Part shown: piece after piece, positions 18,344-27,686 of the stretch
Layout: each line of letters begins with the position of its first letter
How positions within the stretch are numbered: the first letter of the stretch is position 1
Assembly (NCBI RefSeq): GCF_000739735.1
Contig: NZ_BBJF01000003.1
Location: 434,001-498,000 of the forward strand
Source: Paraburkholderia ginsengisoli NBRC 100965
GTDB taxonomy: Bacteria; Pseudomonadota; Gammaproteobacteria; Burkholderiales; Burkholderiaceae
DNA: 64,000 nucleotides
Reading direction: 5' to 3'
Program-made: the position numbers and the translations under genes
The notes under the pieces: generated by a model
What the model was told of the DNA's origin: nothing
Database searches by the model: none
The model's input: only the letters and a program-made list of their open reading frames with translations

Positions 18344-19543
18344 TTATTTTAACTGACTTTTTGCGAACAAGGCCAGATTTCCAGCGAGGTCGCCTACCTG
18401 GGCGAGTTCGCCGGCCCATTCGGCGGCCCGCCGCTGCAGCGCCGGGCGGTGGCGCTGGAATTCCGCCCAATCCGGGCGGCCCGCGCCGTTCCATGCGTGC
18501 CAGAAACGCGCGAGGGCTTCCTGCGCGTCGGCGGGCAGGGTGCGGGCGTAGTGCGCGAGCGCAGCGTCGAGCTTCGGCAGATGGGCGTCGTCGGCCTGCG
18601 GGTAGATGTGCCAAACGAACGGTTTCGCCGCCCATTGGGCGCGTACGAACGAATCTTCGCCGCGTACGAAGTTGATATTGCTCGCCCACAACAGCGCGTC
18701 GTAGCCGGCTTGCGCGGTGAAGGCGAGCGCATGCGCGGTCAGGTTGCCGCGCGCGGCGTGCGTGCCGGCGGGAAACGACGACTGGCCGAAAAAGCGCGCC
18801 ACCGCGCCGGAAATGCGGCCTTCGGGCACCAGCAGCACGACCGGCCCGGCGCTGTCGCGCCATTGTTCGAGCAGGCTGTCGACGGCGGGGTTTTCGTACG
18901 CGAACAGCGAGACGACCGTCGCGTCGGCGGGCGGCGGCGCGTGGCCGGTGGTCTGCCGCCACCATGCGTCGCGCGCTTCGGGCGATGCCTCGAAGGCCGC
19001 GCGCGCCGCGTCGAGATGCCGTTCCTTCAGCACGCCGCCTGTGCCGGGGCCGAGTCCCGGGAAAAAGAACGTCTTCGTCAGCGCATAGCGCGGATGGGGC
19101 GACGGTCGCAGATGAAAGTCCGCGACCCAATCCTCGGCGCTCAGATATTCGAGATTGAACCAGACCGGCGCGCGCTCGCGCTCCGCCATCGCGGCGACGT
19201 AGATGGGCGGCAGTTCGCAGCCGAACGCCTCGATCACGACATCGGCAACTTCGAGCGTGTCGCCGGCATGGGCCGGCTCGCGCCAATGTTCGACGACGAT
19301 CCCGCCGACCGTCTGCCGCGCGCGATCCAGCGCCAGCGACGGACAGAGTTTCTGGAACGCATGCAGATCGTCGGCGAACACGCGCACCTGCCAGCCGTGC
19401 TCGCTCGCGAGTTGGCGCGCGAGGCGCCAGCACACGCCGATGTCGCCGAAATTGTCGATCACCGCGCAGAAGATATCGCAGGCGATCGCGGTGGAAGCGG
19501 ATACGGCGGCGGTGGGCGCGGAGCGGGTCGGGTCGGTGGACAT
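18344..19543 (-). CDS. earP: EF-P arginine rhamnosyltransferase EarP
   Basis: EarP transfers rhamnose from TDP-rhamnose to Arg32 of EF-P. The 399-residue protein carries the characteristic N-terminal motif CDIFCAVIDNFGDIGVCWRL, with the essential aspartates at 30 and 34 here, and a C-terminal half with NINFVRGEDSFVRAQWA, the nucleotide-sugar-binding region of this GT-B enzyme. The first 18 residues before the conserved core are Ala/Ser/Thr-rich and may be non-essential. It sits upstream of efp on the same strand, the usual gene pairing. Confidence 0.95.
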   Translation of the reverse strand: MSTDPTRSAPTAAVSASTAIACDIFCAVIDNFGDIGVCWRLARQLASEHGWQVRVFADDLHAFQKLCPSLALDRARQTVGGIVVEHWREPAHAGDTLEVADVVIEAFGCELPPIYVAAMAERERAPVWFNLEYLSAEDWVADFHLRPSPHPRYALTKTFFFPGLGPGTGGVLKERHLDAARAAFEASPEARDAWWRQTTGHAPPPADATVVSLFAYENPAVDSLLEQWRDSAGPVVLLVPEGRISGAVARFFGQSSFPAGTHAARGNLTAHALAFTAQAGYDALLWASNINFVRGEDSFVRAQWAAKPFVWHIYPQADDAHLPKLDAALAHYARTLPADAQEALARFWHAWNGAGRPDWAEFQRHRPALQRRAAEWAGELAQVGDLAGNLALFAKSQLK

Positions 19544-19787
19544 GGCGGCCTGATGGGCGGATTCGAACGACGGGCGCGGTTCGCGCGCTGGACGACCCCG
19601 CGGCTCCTGTCGCGCTACGCCGCCCCCGAGCGTTGCCGGGTTCGGCGCGCGGCACGGTTCGAACGCACGCGGAATGTTCTAAACTGGCGATTCTAAAGCC
19701 TCGCCCCCGATTGTGTGCGCCAGTTTTGCGAGGCGCGCGCCACGCGGCGCAAGGCCTCGCGAGACAGTCCCACCTAATCGACCCTGC

Positions 19788-22010
19788 ATGACCGAACCCG
19801 AAGCAACCGACGTTTTCGAGCCGAAAAAAGTGCTCGCCCAGCTACCGCATCTGCCCGGCGTCTATCGTTATTACGACACACACGGCGCGGTGCTCTACGT
19901 GGGCAAGGCGCGCGATCTCAAGAAGCGCGTGTCGAGCTACTTCACGAAGACGCTGTTGTCGCCGCGCATCGCGATGATGGTGACGCGCATCGCGCGCATC
20001 GAGACGACCGTCACGCGCTCCGAGGCCGAAGCGCTGCTTCTCGAAAACAATCTGATCAAGGCACTCGCGCCGCGCTACAACATTCTGTTTCGCGACGACA
20101 AGTCGTATCCGTACCTCAAGCTGACCGGCCACAAATTTCCGCGCATGGCCTATTACCGGGGTTCGGTGGATCGCAAGAATCAATACTTCGGGCCGTTCCC
20201 GAGCGCGTGGGCGGTGCGCGAGAGCATTCAGATCCTGCAGCGCGTGTTCCAGTTGCGCACCTGCGAAGACTCCGTGTTCAACAACCGCACGCGGCCTTGC
20301 CTGCTGCATCAGATCGGCCGCTGCACGGCGCCGTGCGTCGGGAATATCAGCGAAGAGGATTACGCGCGCGACGTCGCCAACGCGTCGCGCTTTCTGCTCG
20401 GCCGGCAGGGCGAGGTGATGAAGGAGCTCGAGCAGAAGATGCACGCGTTCGCGAGCGAGCTGAAGTTCGAGCAGGCCGCGGCGGTGCGCAACCAGATGAG
20501 TTCGCTGTCGACGGTGCTGCATCAGCAGGCGATCGAAGTCGGCAGCGATAGCGACGTCGACATTCTCGCGGTGGTCGCGTTGGGTGGGCGTGTCTGCGTG
20601 AATCTCGCGATGGTGCGCGGCGGCCGGCACCTCGGCGACAAGGCGTATTTCCCCGCGCATGTGGAAAGCGCGTTGACGGCGGACGAGGGCGGGCTCGAAG
20701 AGGGCGGCGAAGATGAGGCGCTGCTCGGCGTCGCGATGGATGCGGGTCGCGCGGGGGAGCTGGGCGTGAGCGGTGACGTGGAGTCGTCCGAGACGGCCGC
20801 TGCCGATGCCGCTGCCGATGCGCTCGCGATCGCGCACGACATGCCGTCGGAAGACGAAGACGCGGAAGAGGACGAAGCCGACGTCGCTGATGCTGACGAC
20901 ATCACCGCCACAAACCTTGTCGCTTCCGAACCGTCGACGCCGCGTAAAGGCCGCACGTCCGGCGGGATCGAATCTGAAGTGCTCGAAGCGTTCATCGCCC
21001 AGCATTACCTGGGCAATCGCGTGCCACCCGTGCTGGTCGTCAGCCACGCGCCGGCCACGCGCGAACTGGTCGACGTGCTGACCGAGCAGGCCGGCCACAA
21101 GGTGACCGTGCTGCGTCAGCCACAAGGACAACGGCGCGCGTGGCTCGCGATGGCTGAGCAGAATGCGCGGCTCGCGCTGGCTCGTCTGCTGTCGGAGCAG
21201 GGCTCGCAACAGGCCCGCACGCGCGCGCTCACCGATACGCTCGGCATGGAATGCGACGACCTCGCGCATCTGCGGATCGAGTGCTTCGACATCAGCCATA
21301 CGATGGGCGAGGCGACGCAGGCGTCGTGCGTGGTGTATCACCATCACAAGATGCAGTCGTCCGAATACCGCCGCTACAACATCACCGGCATCACGCCCGG
21401 CGACGACTACGCGGCGATGCGCCAGGTGCTTACGCGTCGCTACGAGAAGATGGTCGCGCAGGCCGCCGCGAATGCCGCCGACGCAGCCGCCGAATTGCAA
21501 GGCGACGCGGCCGCCGCTGCGTCGCTCGCAACGGATGCCGCGGAACCGGCGGCGGCAGGCGGCATTTTGCCGACCATCGTGTTGATCGACGGCGGCAAGG
21601 GCCAGGTCGAGATCGCGCGCCAGGTGTTCACCGAGCTGGGGCTAGACACCGGCATGCTGGTCGGCGTCGCGAAGGGCGAGGGCCGCAAGGTCGGCCTCGA
21701 AACGCTGATCTTCGCCGACGGCCGCGCGCCGCTCGAACTCGGCAAGGAAAGCGCGGCGCTGATGCTGGTCGCGCAGATTCGCGACGAGGCGCACCGCTTC
21801 GCGATCACCGGCATGCGCGCGAAGCGCGGCAAGACGCGGCAGACGTCGCGGCTCGAAGAACTCGAAGGCGTGGGTGCGAAACGGCGTCAACGGTTGCTCG
21901 CGCGGTTCGGCGGATTGCGCGGCGTGGTCGCCGCGAGCGTCGAGGATCTGGCGAGCGTCGAAGGGATTTCGCAGGCGCTGGCCGAACAGATCTACCGGCA
22001 ATTGCACTGA
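19788..22010 (+). CDS. uvrC: Excinuclease ABC subunit C (UvrC) with acidic insert
   Basis: UvrC makes both incisions in nucleotide excision repair. The GIY-YIG domain (LPGVYRYYD...[13 protein letters not shown]) is N-terminal, followed by a Cys cluster ([13 protein letters not shown]) and a UVR helix pair. The RNase H-like endonuclease has Asp in ECFDISH and in VLIDGGKGQ, and a C-terminal helix-hairpin-helix ends the protein. At 740 residues it exceeds the E. coli protein (610). The excess is an Ala/Glu/Asp-rich insert of about 100 residues (about 20660-20960) and an Ala-rich loop (about 21450-21560). ATG 19788 is the start; pgsA follows, as in E. coli. Confidence 0.96.
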   Translation: MTEPEATDVFEPKKVLAQLPHLPGVYRYYDTHGAVLYVGKARDLKKRVSSYFTKTLLSPRIAMMVTRIARIETTVTRSEAEALLLENNLIKALAPRYNILFRDDKSYPYLKLTGHKFPRMAYYRGSVDRKNQYFGPFPSAWAVRESIQILQRVFQLRTCEDSVFNNRTRPCLLHQIGRCTAPCVGNISEEDYARDVANASRFLLGRQGEVMKELEQKMHAFASELKFEQAAAVRNQMSSLSTVLHQQAIEVGSDSDVDILAVVALGGRVCVNLAMVRGGRHLGDKAYFPAHVESALTADEGGLEEGGEDEALLGVAMDAGRAGELGVSGDVESSETAAADAAADALAIAHDMPSEDEDAEEDEADVADADDITATNLVASEPSTPRKGRTSGGIESEVLEAFIAQHYLGNRVPPVLVVSHAPATRELVDVLTEQAGHKVTVLRQPQGQRRAWLAMAEQNARLALARLLSEQGSQQARTRALTDTLGMECDDLAHLRIECFDISHTMGEATQASCVVYHHHKMQSSEYRRYNITGITPGDDYAAMRQVLTRRYEKMVAQAAANAADAAAELQGDAAAAASLATDAAEPAAAGGILPTIVLIDGGKGQVEIARQVFTELGLDTGMLVGVAKGEGRKVGLETLIFADGRAPLELGKESAALMLVAQIRDEAHRFAITGMRAKRGKTRQTSRLEELEGVGAKRRQRLLARFGGLRGVVAASVEDLASVEGISQALAEQIYRQLH

Positions 22011-22263
22011 ACGCGGCGCGCTGGAGCAGGGGCGGGTCAGGCGATGAGCGGTCGCTAAGTGGCCAATAAGCAGTCATTGCGCAGTCGCTCACTGCGCAAT
22101 GAGCATCCGCTCTGCCGCCAGCAGCGACCGGCCGACAACCCATCAGCACCCGCCCGGTGGCACCCACGCGGCCCGCGCCCCCACGCTAGCGCGCCGCTTT
22201 GCTTGTGGCAGGCCCTGTGACACGGCACAATTGCATCTCACTCGTCAGACGCTGCGCCTGCCC

Positions 22264-22857
22264 ATGCCGTTTAATTTCCCGATATTCCTGACCTGGCTGC
22301 GGATCGTCCTGATTCCGCTCGTCGTCGGCGTGTTCTATTTGCCCGACATGATGATGAGCCCCGCGCACCGCAATCTCGCGGCTGCAACGATCTTCATTCT
22401 GGCGGCGCTCACCGACTGGTTCGACGGCTTTCTGGCCCGCAAGTGGAATCAGACCTCGGCGTTCGGCGCGTTTCTCGATCCGGTCGCCGACAAGCTGATG
22501 GTGACCGCCGCGTTGCTCGTGCTCGTGCAACTCGCGCGGATCGATTCGGCGATTGCGCTGGTGATCGTCGGGCGCGAGATTGCGATCTCCGCGCTGCGCG
22601 AGTGGATGGCGCAGATCGGCGCGTCGAAGAGCGTCGCGGTGAATTCGCTCGGCAAATTCAAGACGGTCTGTCAGATGGTGGCGATTCCAATGCTGCTGTT
22701 CTACGGACCGTTGTCATTCGGCGGCGGCGTGACGGTCGACACACGCGTGTGGGGGCTGTGGCTGATCTATCTGGCCGCGTTCCTGACGATCTGGTCGATG
22801 CTCTACTACATGAAGCTCGCGTGGCCGCAGATTCGCGAACGAGGTGGCGTTGCGTGA
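22264..22857 (+). CDS. pgsA: CDP-diacylglycerol-glycerol-3-phosphate 3-phosphatidyltransferase
   Basis: PgsA is an inner-membrane enzyme that makes phosphatidylglycerol phosphate. The 197-residue protein is strongly hydrophobic with about five membrane helices. It has the CDP-alcohol phosphotransferase motif: DWFDGFLARKW followed by GAFLDPVADKL. The start MPFNFPIFLTWLR at 22264 is the family start; the frame is open 55 codons further up without similarity. uvrC-pgsA followed by tRNA-Gly and tRNA-Cys matches the order around E. coli uvrC-pgsA-glyW-cysT. Confidence 0.96.
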   Translation: MPFNFPIFLTWLRIVLIPLVVGVFYLPDMMMSPAHRNLAAATIFILAALTDWFDGFLARKWNQTSAFGAFLDPVADKLMVTAALLVLVQLARIDSAIALVIVGREIAISALREWMAQIGASKSVAVNSLGKFKTVCQMVAIPMLLFYGPLSFGGGVTVDTRVWGLWLIYLAAFLTIWSMLYYMKLAWPQIRERGGVA

Positions 22858-22960
22858 GTGGAGAAGGTCACGTCGACGGCGATTGCGGGTGCGCGAAAGC
22901 AGGTTCGAACGTGACCGACGCATCGGCGAAAACTTTTATTAAAGACATTCGCAAAAGGGG

Positions 22961-22989
22961 TTGACACGTTTCAGTCGTTTCTCCATAAT
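22961..22989 (+). promoter_or_regulatory. Sigma-70 promoter of the tRNA-Gly/Gly/Cys operon
   Basis: TTGACA (22961-22966) and CATAAT (22984-22989) are separated by exactly 17 bases, giving a near-consensus promoter 97 bases upstream of the first tRNA. The run of AT-rich sequence behind it contrasts with the GC-rich surroundings. Confidence 0.85.
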
Positions 22990-23085
22990 CTCGTTTCTCC
23001 GATGCACGCAGTTTGAGGCAACGGACGCAGTAAGAGAGTAGTTGCAGTAAATAAGGCAGTAGTTAGCAGCAAGTAGCAGTACAAC

Positions 23086-23161
23086 GCGGGAGTAGCTCAG
23101 TTGGTAGAGCGCAACCTTGCCAAGGTTGAGGTCGCGAGTTCGAGCCTCGTCTCCCGCTCCA
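23086..23161 (+). tRNA. tRNA-Gly (GCC), first copy
   Basis: The 76-base cloverleaf has acceptor stem GCGGGAG/CTCCCGC, anticodon stem CAACC/GGTTG with loop TTGCCAA (anticodon GCC), and T arm GAGTTCGAGCCTC. The CCA end is encoded. It is identical to the copy at 23231. Confidence 0.97.
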
Positions 23162-23230
23162 GTTTTTTGAAGCACCGCGTTGTTTGGCGAAGTAGAAATG
23201 CAGCGCGTTGTGGTGGTAAAGCAGTGCAAT

Positions 23231-23306
23231 GCGGGAGTAGCTCAGTTGGTAGAGCGCAACCTTGCCAAGGTTGAGGTCGCGAGTTCGAGCCTCGTCTCCC
23301 GCTCCA
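23231..23306 (+). tRNA. tRNA-Gly (GCC), second copy
   Basis: This is a base-for-base copy of the tRNA at 23086 with anticodon GCC and encoded CCA. The 12 bases before each copy are also similar (agcagtacaacg and agcagtgcaatg), so the duplication included a little upstream flank. Confidence 0.97.
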
Positions 23307-23419
23307 TACATAAGGGGAAGCAGCGCTTCCCTTTTTGTTTGATGGGCTGATCGTTCCGAGTGTTCTGATCGTCCACCAGACAAATCTGCGAGCCTGCAGC
23401 TAGGTTCCAGTCCGCTTGC

Positions 23420-23493
23420 GGCGCGATAGCAAAGCGGTTATGCAGCGGCCTGCAAAGCCGTTTAGGCCGGTTCGACTCCGGCTCGCGCCTCCA
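23420..23493 (+). tRNA. tRNA-Cys (GCA)
   Basis: The 74-base cloverleaf has acceptor stem GGCGCGA/TCGCGCC, an anticodon loop CTGCAAA (anticodon GCA) and encoded CCA. It is the last tRNA of the group and is followed 16 bases later by a terminator. Confidence 0.96.
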
Positions 23494-23508
23494 GTAGTTG
23501 ATGTAAAG

Positions 23509-23540
23509 AAAAGCCCCGACTTGTCGGGGCTTTTCTTTTT
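23509..23540 (+). terminator. Terminator of the tRNA operon
   Basis: aaaagccccgac (23509-23520) pairs with gtcggggctttt (23523-23534) across a two-base gap and continues into c and T5. This is a strong, nearly perfect intrinsic terminator. Confidence 0.92.
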
Positions 23541-23713
23541 TGCGCGGCGCTTTTGTCGTGGCGAATGCGAGCGAGTCATGCGACCCGGCATTGCGACCGG
23601 ACGAAGCAAATGTCATCCGCCGATGCTGTGCGATCGCAGCGGTGATTCTGCGTCGCCGTCATCGTGATGCTGATGACGCACAATGCGTGATTGCCCGTTC
23701 CTACCGAGGCCGC

Positions 23714-24463
23714 ATGTACCTACAACTCACCGGCACCAACTTGCGCGTGCTCGGCTCGATGCATCTGTTTCCCGCGACCAGTCGCAGAACACCGCCCTGG
23801 GTCGCCGAAGCCTATGACTGGGCCGAAGCGCTGATCTTCGAATCCGATCCGCCGACCATCCTGCCGTTCCTGAAGACCGACCCGCAGCGCGGCGCCGCTG
23901 GACTGCGAGCTTTGCTGCCCGCCGACGCATGGGCGCAACTACAATCGCTGTGGCCCGCAGACGGCCCCGTGGGCCCGCTGGCCGACCTGCATCCGTGGGC
24001 CGTGCTGGTTGTCGCGCCGACACTGTTTCAGCAGGTCGTCGAAGGCGTCGAGCCGCGCATGCTGCGCTCGGCGATCACGCAAGCCAAACCCTATCGCTAT
24101 CTCGAGACCGCGCAAGAAGTGGCGGAGCTGCTCGCATCGATTCCGATGGAGGCGATCGGCGCGGCGCTCCGCCTGCTGATGGCTGAGCGCGACGAGCCGC
24201 AACGCACGCTCGAACGGATGCACGCGGCCTGGCTGGAAGGCGATCTGCAAGCGGTGCAACAGATCGCCGTCGAGTCGCCGATGTTCAATCTTCCAGGCAT
24301 CCGCCACGCGATTCTCGATGCGCGCAATCGCGCATGGGCCGCGCGTTTGAGGGCGTTGCTTCCACAGCGCGAGCGCACCCTGGTGGTGGTCGGCGCGCTG
24401 CATTTATGCGGGCCGGGCAATCTGCTCGAGTGCCTGGAACAGCCTGTCGAACCGGTCTTCTAG
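23714..24463 (+). CDS. TraB/GumN-family protein
   Basis: This 249-residue protein begins with a strand pair MYLQLTGTNLRVLGSMHLFP; the GSMHL block and the C-terminal TLVVVGALHLCGPGNLLECL block match the TraB/GumN (GxH...GxHxxG) pattern, a fold related to tiki-type proteases. It lacks a signal peptide, so it is probably cytosolic. The start is the ATG at 23714 with gagg eight bases before it; the frame is open further upstream but runs through the tRNA terminator. The function is not established for bacterial members. Confidence 0.8.
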   Translation: MYLQLTGTNLRVLGSMHLFPATSRRTPPWVAEAYDWAEALIFESDPPTILPFLKTDPQRGAAGLRALLPADAWAQLQSLWPADGPVGPLADLHPWAVLVVAPTLFQQVVEGVEPRMLRSAITQAKPYRYLETAQEVAELLASIPMEAIGAALRLLMAERDEPQRTLERMHAAWLEGDLQAVQQIAVESPMFNLPGIRHAILDARNRAWAARLRALLPQRERTLVVVGALHLCGPGNLLECLEQPVEPVF

Positions 24464-24604
24464 GCGCGTCGCAGCCCGCTGCCGGCGTGTCCACGCACCC
24501 CCAATGCCGGAACTCCGACGGCCTCGCTCAATCCCACGGTGAAGAGTGCCGCTATACACTAGCGGCCCACGACTCCGATCATCACGCAGCCCAGGGAACA
24601 CGAC

Positions 24605-25585
24605 ATGCATGTCCCACCGATGCCCAGCAATGAAAGCGCCCGTATCGACACCTTGCGGGCGCTGCACATTCTCGACACGTCGCCGGAAGAACGCTTCGAC
24701 CGGCTGACCCGGCTCGCGAAGCGCCTCTTCGGCGTGCCGATCGCGCTCGTGAGCCTTGTCGATACGAACCGTCAATGGTTCAAGTCGTGCGCGGGGCTGA
24801 CGGCGGCCGAGACGTCGCGCGACGTGTCGTTCTGCGCGCACGCGATTCTGGACGACGACATTTTCATGGTGCCCGACACGCTCGCCGACGAGCGCTTCCA
24901 CGACAATCCGCTGGTCACGGACGACCCGAATATCCGCTTCTATGCCGGCTGCCCGTTGACGGTCGCGAATGGCAGCAAGCTGGGCACACTGTGTCTGATC
25001 GACGTGAAGCCGCGCGGCCTCGACGACGAAGAACGAGCCTTGCTGCGCGATCTCGCGCATATGGCCGAACAGGAACTGGCGGCGGTGCAGCTCGCCACGC
25101 TCGACGACCTGACGCTGCTGTCCAACCGGCGCGGTTTCGAAGCGCTCGCGCAACACGCGCTGAACGTCTGCAAGCGGATGGACAAGCCGGCGTCGCTGCT
25201 GTTCTTCGATCTGAACGACTTCAAGCAGATCAACGACACGCGCGGTCATGCCGAAGGCGACCGCGCGTTGCAAACCTTCGCCGAAGTTTTGCGTACCGCG
25301 CTGCGCGAAAGCGACGTGATCGGACGGCTCGGCGGCGACGAGTTCGTCGCGCTGCTGACCGATGCGGACAACACGGAGACGCAGGAGGTGACGCAGCGTC
25401 TCACGCAATTGCTCGACGTGCGCAATGCCGAAGCGCGGCGCGGTTATCAGATCCGCTATAGCGTAGGGCAGATGCGCTACGATCCCGCCCGCCACGTGTC
25501 GATTGCCGAATTGCTGGCCGCGGCCGATGCGGCAATGTACAGCCACAAGCAGGCGTCGAAGGCGCGCACCGCGCAACGTAGCTGA
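24605..25585 (+). CDS. Diguanylate cyclase with GAF sensor domain
   Basis: The 326-residue protein has an N-terminal GAF domain (about residues 15-155: FDRLTRLAKRLFGVPIALVSLVD...GTLCLIDVKPR) and a C-terminal GGDEF domain. The active site GGDEF is intact at 243-247, and the product-inhibition site RESD (234-237) lies five residues before it. It should make cyclic di-GMP under feedback control. There is no signal peptide or membrane segment, so the ligand is sensed in the cytosol. No EAL domain or partner gene is nearby. The input signal is unknown. Confidence 0.93.
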   Translation: MHVPPMPSNESARIDTLRALHILDTSPEERFDRLTRLAKRLFGVPIALVSLVDTNRQWFKSCAGLTAAETSRDVSFCAHAILDDDIFMVPDTLADERFHDNPLVTDDPNIRFYAGCPLTVANGSKLGTLCLIDVKPRGLDDEERALLRDLAHMAEQELAAVQLATLDDLTLLSNRRGFEALAQHALNVCKRMDKPASLLFFDLNDFKQINDTRGHAEGDRALQTFAEVLRTALRESDVIGRLGGDEFVALLTDADNTETQEVTQRLTQLLDVRNAEARRGYQIRYSVGQMRYDPARHVSIAELLAAADAAMYSHKQASKARTAQRS

Positions 25586-25696
25586 AGCATGGAAAAGGCG
25601 GGAGGCGCGGCACGCCCGCGTGGCTTTAGGCTCTCGCGCGCGGCATAATTGCGGCTCGTCGCCCGCGCCGTCGCGCATCTTTTTTGAAAGCATCTG

Positions 25697-26197
25697 ATGA
25701 CTGAAACGAAGCAATCCGCCGCTACGCGGCTCGCCCAACTCGAATGGCGCTGGAAAACTTTCGCGGACCTCACGAGCGTCGAAGTCTATGAGCTGCTAGC
25801 CGCGCGCAGCGCGGTGTTCATTGTCGAACAGGACTGCGTGTATTGCGATATCGACGGGCTCGATATACAGGCGTGGCATCTGTTGGCGTATGGTGACGGC
25901 GTCGATGGAGCGGCGCCGCAACTGGCGGGCTACTTGCGGGTGCTGCTGCCCGATGTGACGGACCCCGATGTGCGCATTGGCCGGGTGCTGACCACGGCGC
26001 AGTTTCGCGGCATTGGTCTGGGCAACGCGATGCTCGAACGCTCGCTCACGCATATTCGCGCGCAGTGGCCCGCGACGCCGATCCGTCTGCATGCGCAGGC
26101 GCATCTGCAAGGCTTCTATGGCGCATTCGGCTTTGCGCTGGTCTCGGAGATTCACGACGAGGATGGCATCCCGCACGTGTGGATGCGTTCGGTCTGA
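25697..26197 (+). CDS. elaA: ElaA-type GNAT acetyltransferase
   Basis: This 166-residue protein matches the ElaA branch of the GNAT fold: WKTFADLTSVEVYELLAARSAVFIVEQDCVY near the N terminus, RIGRVLTTAQFRGIGLGNAML as the acetyl-CoA loop (Q/RxxGxG/A), and HAQAHLQGFYGAFGF as motif B. The substrate is unknown. The gene seems to stand alone, 111 bases after the diguanylate cyclase. Confidence 0.9.
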   Translation: MTETKQSAATRLAQLEWRWKTFADLTSVEVYELLAARSAVFIVEQDCVYCDIDGLDIQAWHLLAYGDGVDGAAPQLAGYLRVLLPDVTDPDVRIGRVLTTAQFRGIGLGNAMLERSLTHIRAQWPATPIRLHAQAHLQGFYGAFGFALVSEIHDEDGIPHVWMRSV

Positions 26198-26285
26198 GTG
26201 TGTCGTCGTGAAGCGCGGCACGAGTCCGGTGGCGCGCTTCGATCGTTTGCAATCAAGCGCTGCCCTTCGATCAGCCGCGATACCG

Positions 26286-27182
26286 CTATCCGCGCCGTCC
26301 GCTCGCCGGTGCTGAGGCTGTCGCCGTCGACGTATGCGAGAAATCCCGCGCCTTCCCACGCCGTTCGGCACGCAGGCGTCCGCGTGCCGACAGTCGCATC
26401 CAGTGACGCAGCGCGATCAGCGCGCCGATCACGCTCATCATCGAACCCGGAATCCACAGCAACAGCCCGCCGATCTGCTGATCGCGCATCGGGCTGAGCC
26501 ATGTGAACGCGCGGCCGCAGATCGAATAGATCGGATACAACTCATGCGGTGTGAAAAAGATGAACGCGCCGAGGATGATCTGCGGCGGAATCGCGGCGAT
26601 CACCACCAGCACGCGCTTGCCGGGCGCCAGACGCGCCGGCGGCGCCGGTCGCGGATCGAGCACGAGCCACCAGAACAGCAGGCCGTCGATCACCATGCTC
26701 CAGTTCATCACGCGATACAGCCGCCAGTCGAGCATCGCGACGAAATGAATCGGCGACATCAGCCAGAAGTAGATCAGCCCGACGAACAGCGTGACCGCGA
26801 CGACAGGGTGCATCACCACGTCGAGCAGCTTGCGCATGATCGGCGTCGCCAGCGCGGGCCGCACGAAGCGCTGCCGCCACGAAAACGGAATACCCGCACG
26901 CAACGCTGCGCCCGGATACGACAGCGCGATGAAGAATGGCCCGAGGTGATGCAGCACCAGATGCTGCAGCCGATGCATGAAAAACTCATGCTCGAAGAAA
27001 TAATCGAGCCGCGTATGCAGCACGGCATATAGCGCCATTAGCCCGAACCAGAAGGAAAGGCGCCGCGCGAACGACAGCTTCGCACGACGCGCGCCGCGCA
27101 CGAACAGGATCGCCGGCACCAGCAGCGCGATCACGACGGTCGGCGAGAATTCCCAGGGGTCGAGCCAGTAGAGCAGATTCAT
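26286..27182 (-). CDS. ctaG: Cytochrome c oxidase assembly factor, CtaG (caa3) type
   Basis: This 298-residue membrane protein has about seven hydrophobic segments and conserved histidines near them (HEFFMHRLQHLVLHHLGPF). It fits the caa3-type CtaG family, which supports copper insertion in heme-copper oxidases and is unrelated to the Cox11-type CtaG. The gene follows a PCu(A)C chaperone (18-base gap) and an SCO protein on the same strand, which strongly supports a copper-delivery role. The C-terminal tail is Arg-rich and cytoplasmic. Confidence 0.88.
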   Translation of the reverse strand: MNLLYWLDPWEFSPTVVIALLVPAILFVRGARRAKLSFARRLSFWFGLMALYAVLHTRLDYFFEHEFFMHRLQHLVLHHLGPFFIALSYPGAALRAGIPFSWRQRFVRPALATPIMRKLLDVVMHPVVAVTLFVGLIYFWLMSPIHFVAMLDWRLYRVMNWSMVIDGLLFWWLVLDPRPAPPARLAPGKRVLVVIAAIPPQIILGAFIFFTPHELYPIYSICGRAFTWLSPMRDQQIGGLLLWIPGSMMSVIGALIALRHWMRLSARGRLRAERRGKARDFSHTSTATASAPASGRRG

Positions 27183-27200
27183 CGCTGCACGTTGCTCGGG

Positions 27201-27668
27201 TTACTTGGTCTGCGCGGGCGACTTGACGGCGAACGGCGTATCGAGCGTTTCGCCGTCGGAGAACTTGAGCTGCAGATGCACGGTGTCGCCCGGTGCGACT
27301 TTGTGCTTCGCGTCTTCGAGCATCACGTGATAGCCGCCCGGCGAGATCGACACCTGGCCGTGCGCGGGCACCGTCAGCTTGTCGACCATCACCATCTTCT
27401 GCGACGAACCGTTCGACACGGTCTGATGCAGCATCGCGTCGCCATAGTCGTTGCTGGAAATGTCGACGAGGTCGACCGGCTTGTCGCTCGCGTTGACGAG
27501 CGTCGCGTAGCCGGCCGCGGGCAGGTTGTTTGGCAGCCACCGCACCCATGCATCCTTGACGCTGATCGCATTGGCGCCGGCGGCTTGCGCGGACGAAGCG
27601 AAACCGAACGGGAGGGAGACGGCGAGAGCGCAGCTCAGTGAAGCGAACGTTTTGATCTTGATCGACAT
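27201..27668 (-). CDS. Periplasmic copper chaperone PCu(A)C
   Basis: PCu(A)C binds Cu(I) in the periplasm and loads the CuA site of cytochrome oxidase. The 155-residue precursor has a signal peptide ending near AQAAGA. It shows the spaced metal ligands typical of the family: a MLHQ pair, KMVMV, and HVML in PGGYHVMLED. It lies between SCO and ctaG with 18-base gaps on both sides, so the three genes are very likely one operon. Confidence 0.94.
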   Translation of the reverse strand: MSIKIKTFASLSCALAVSLPFGFASSAQAAGANAISVKDAWVRWLPNNLPAAGYATLVNASDKPVDLVDISSNDYGDAMLHQTVSNGSSQKMVMVDKLTVPAHGQVSISPGGYHVMLEDAKHKVAPGDTVHLQLKFSDGETLDTPFAVKSPAQTK

Positions 27669-27686
27669 GAATGGACTCGGGAAAGG

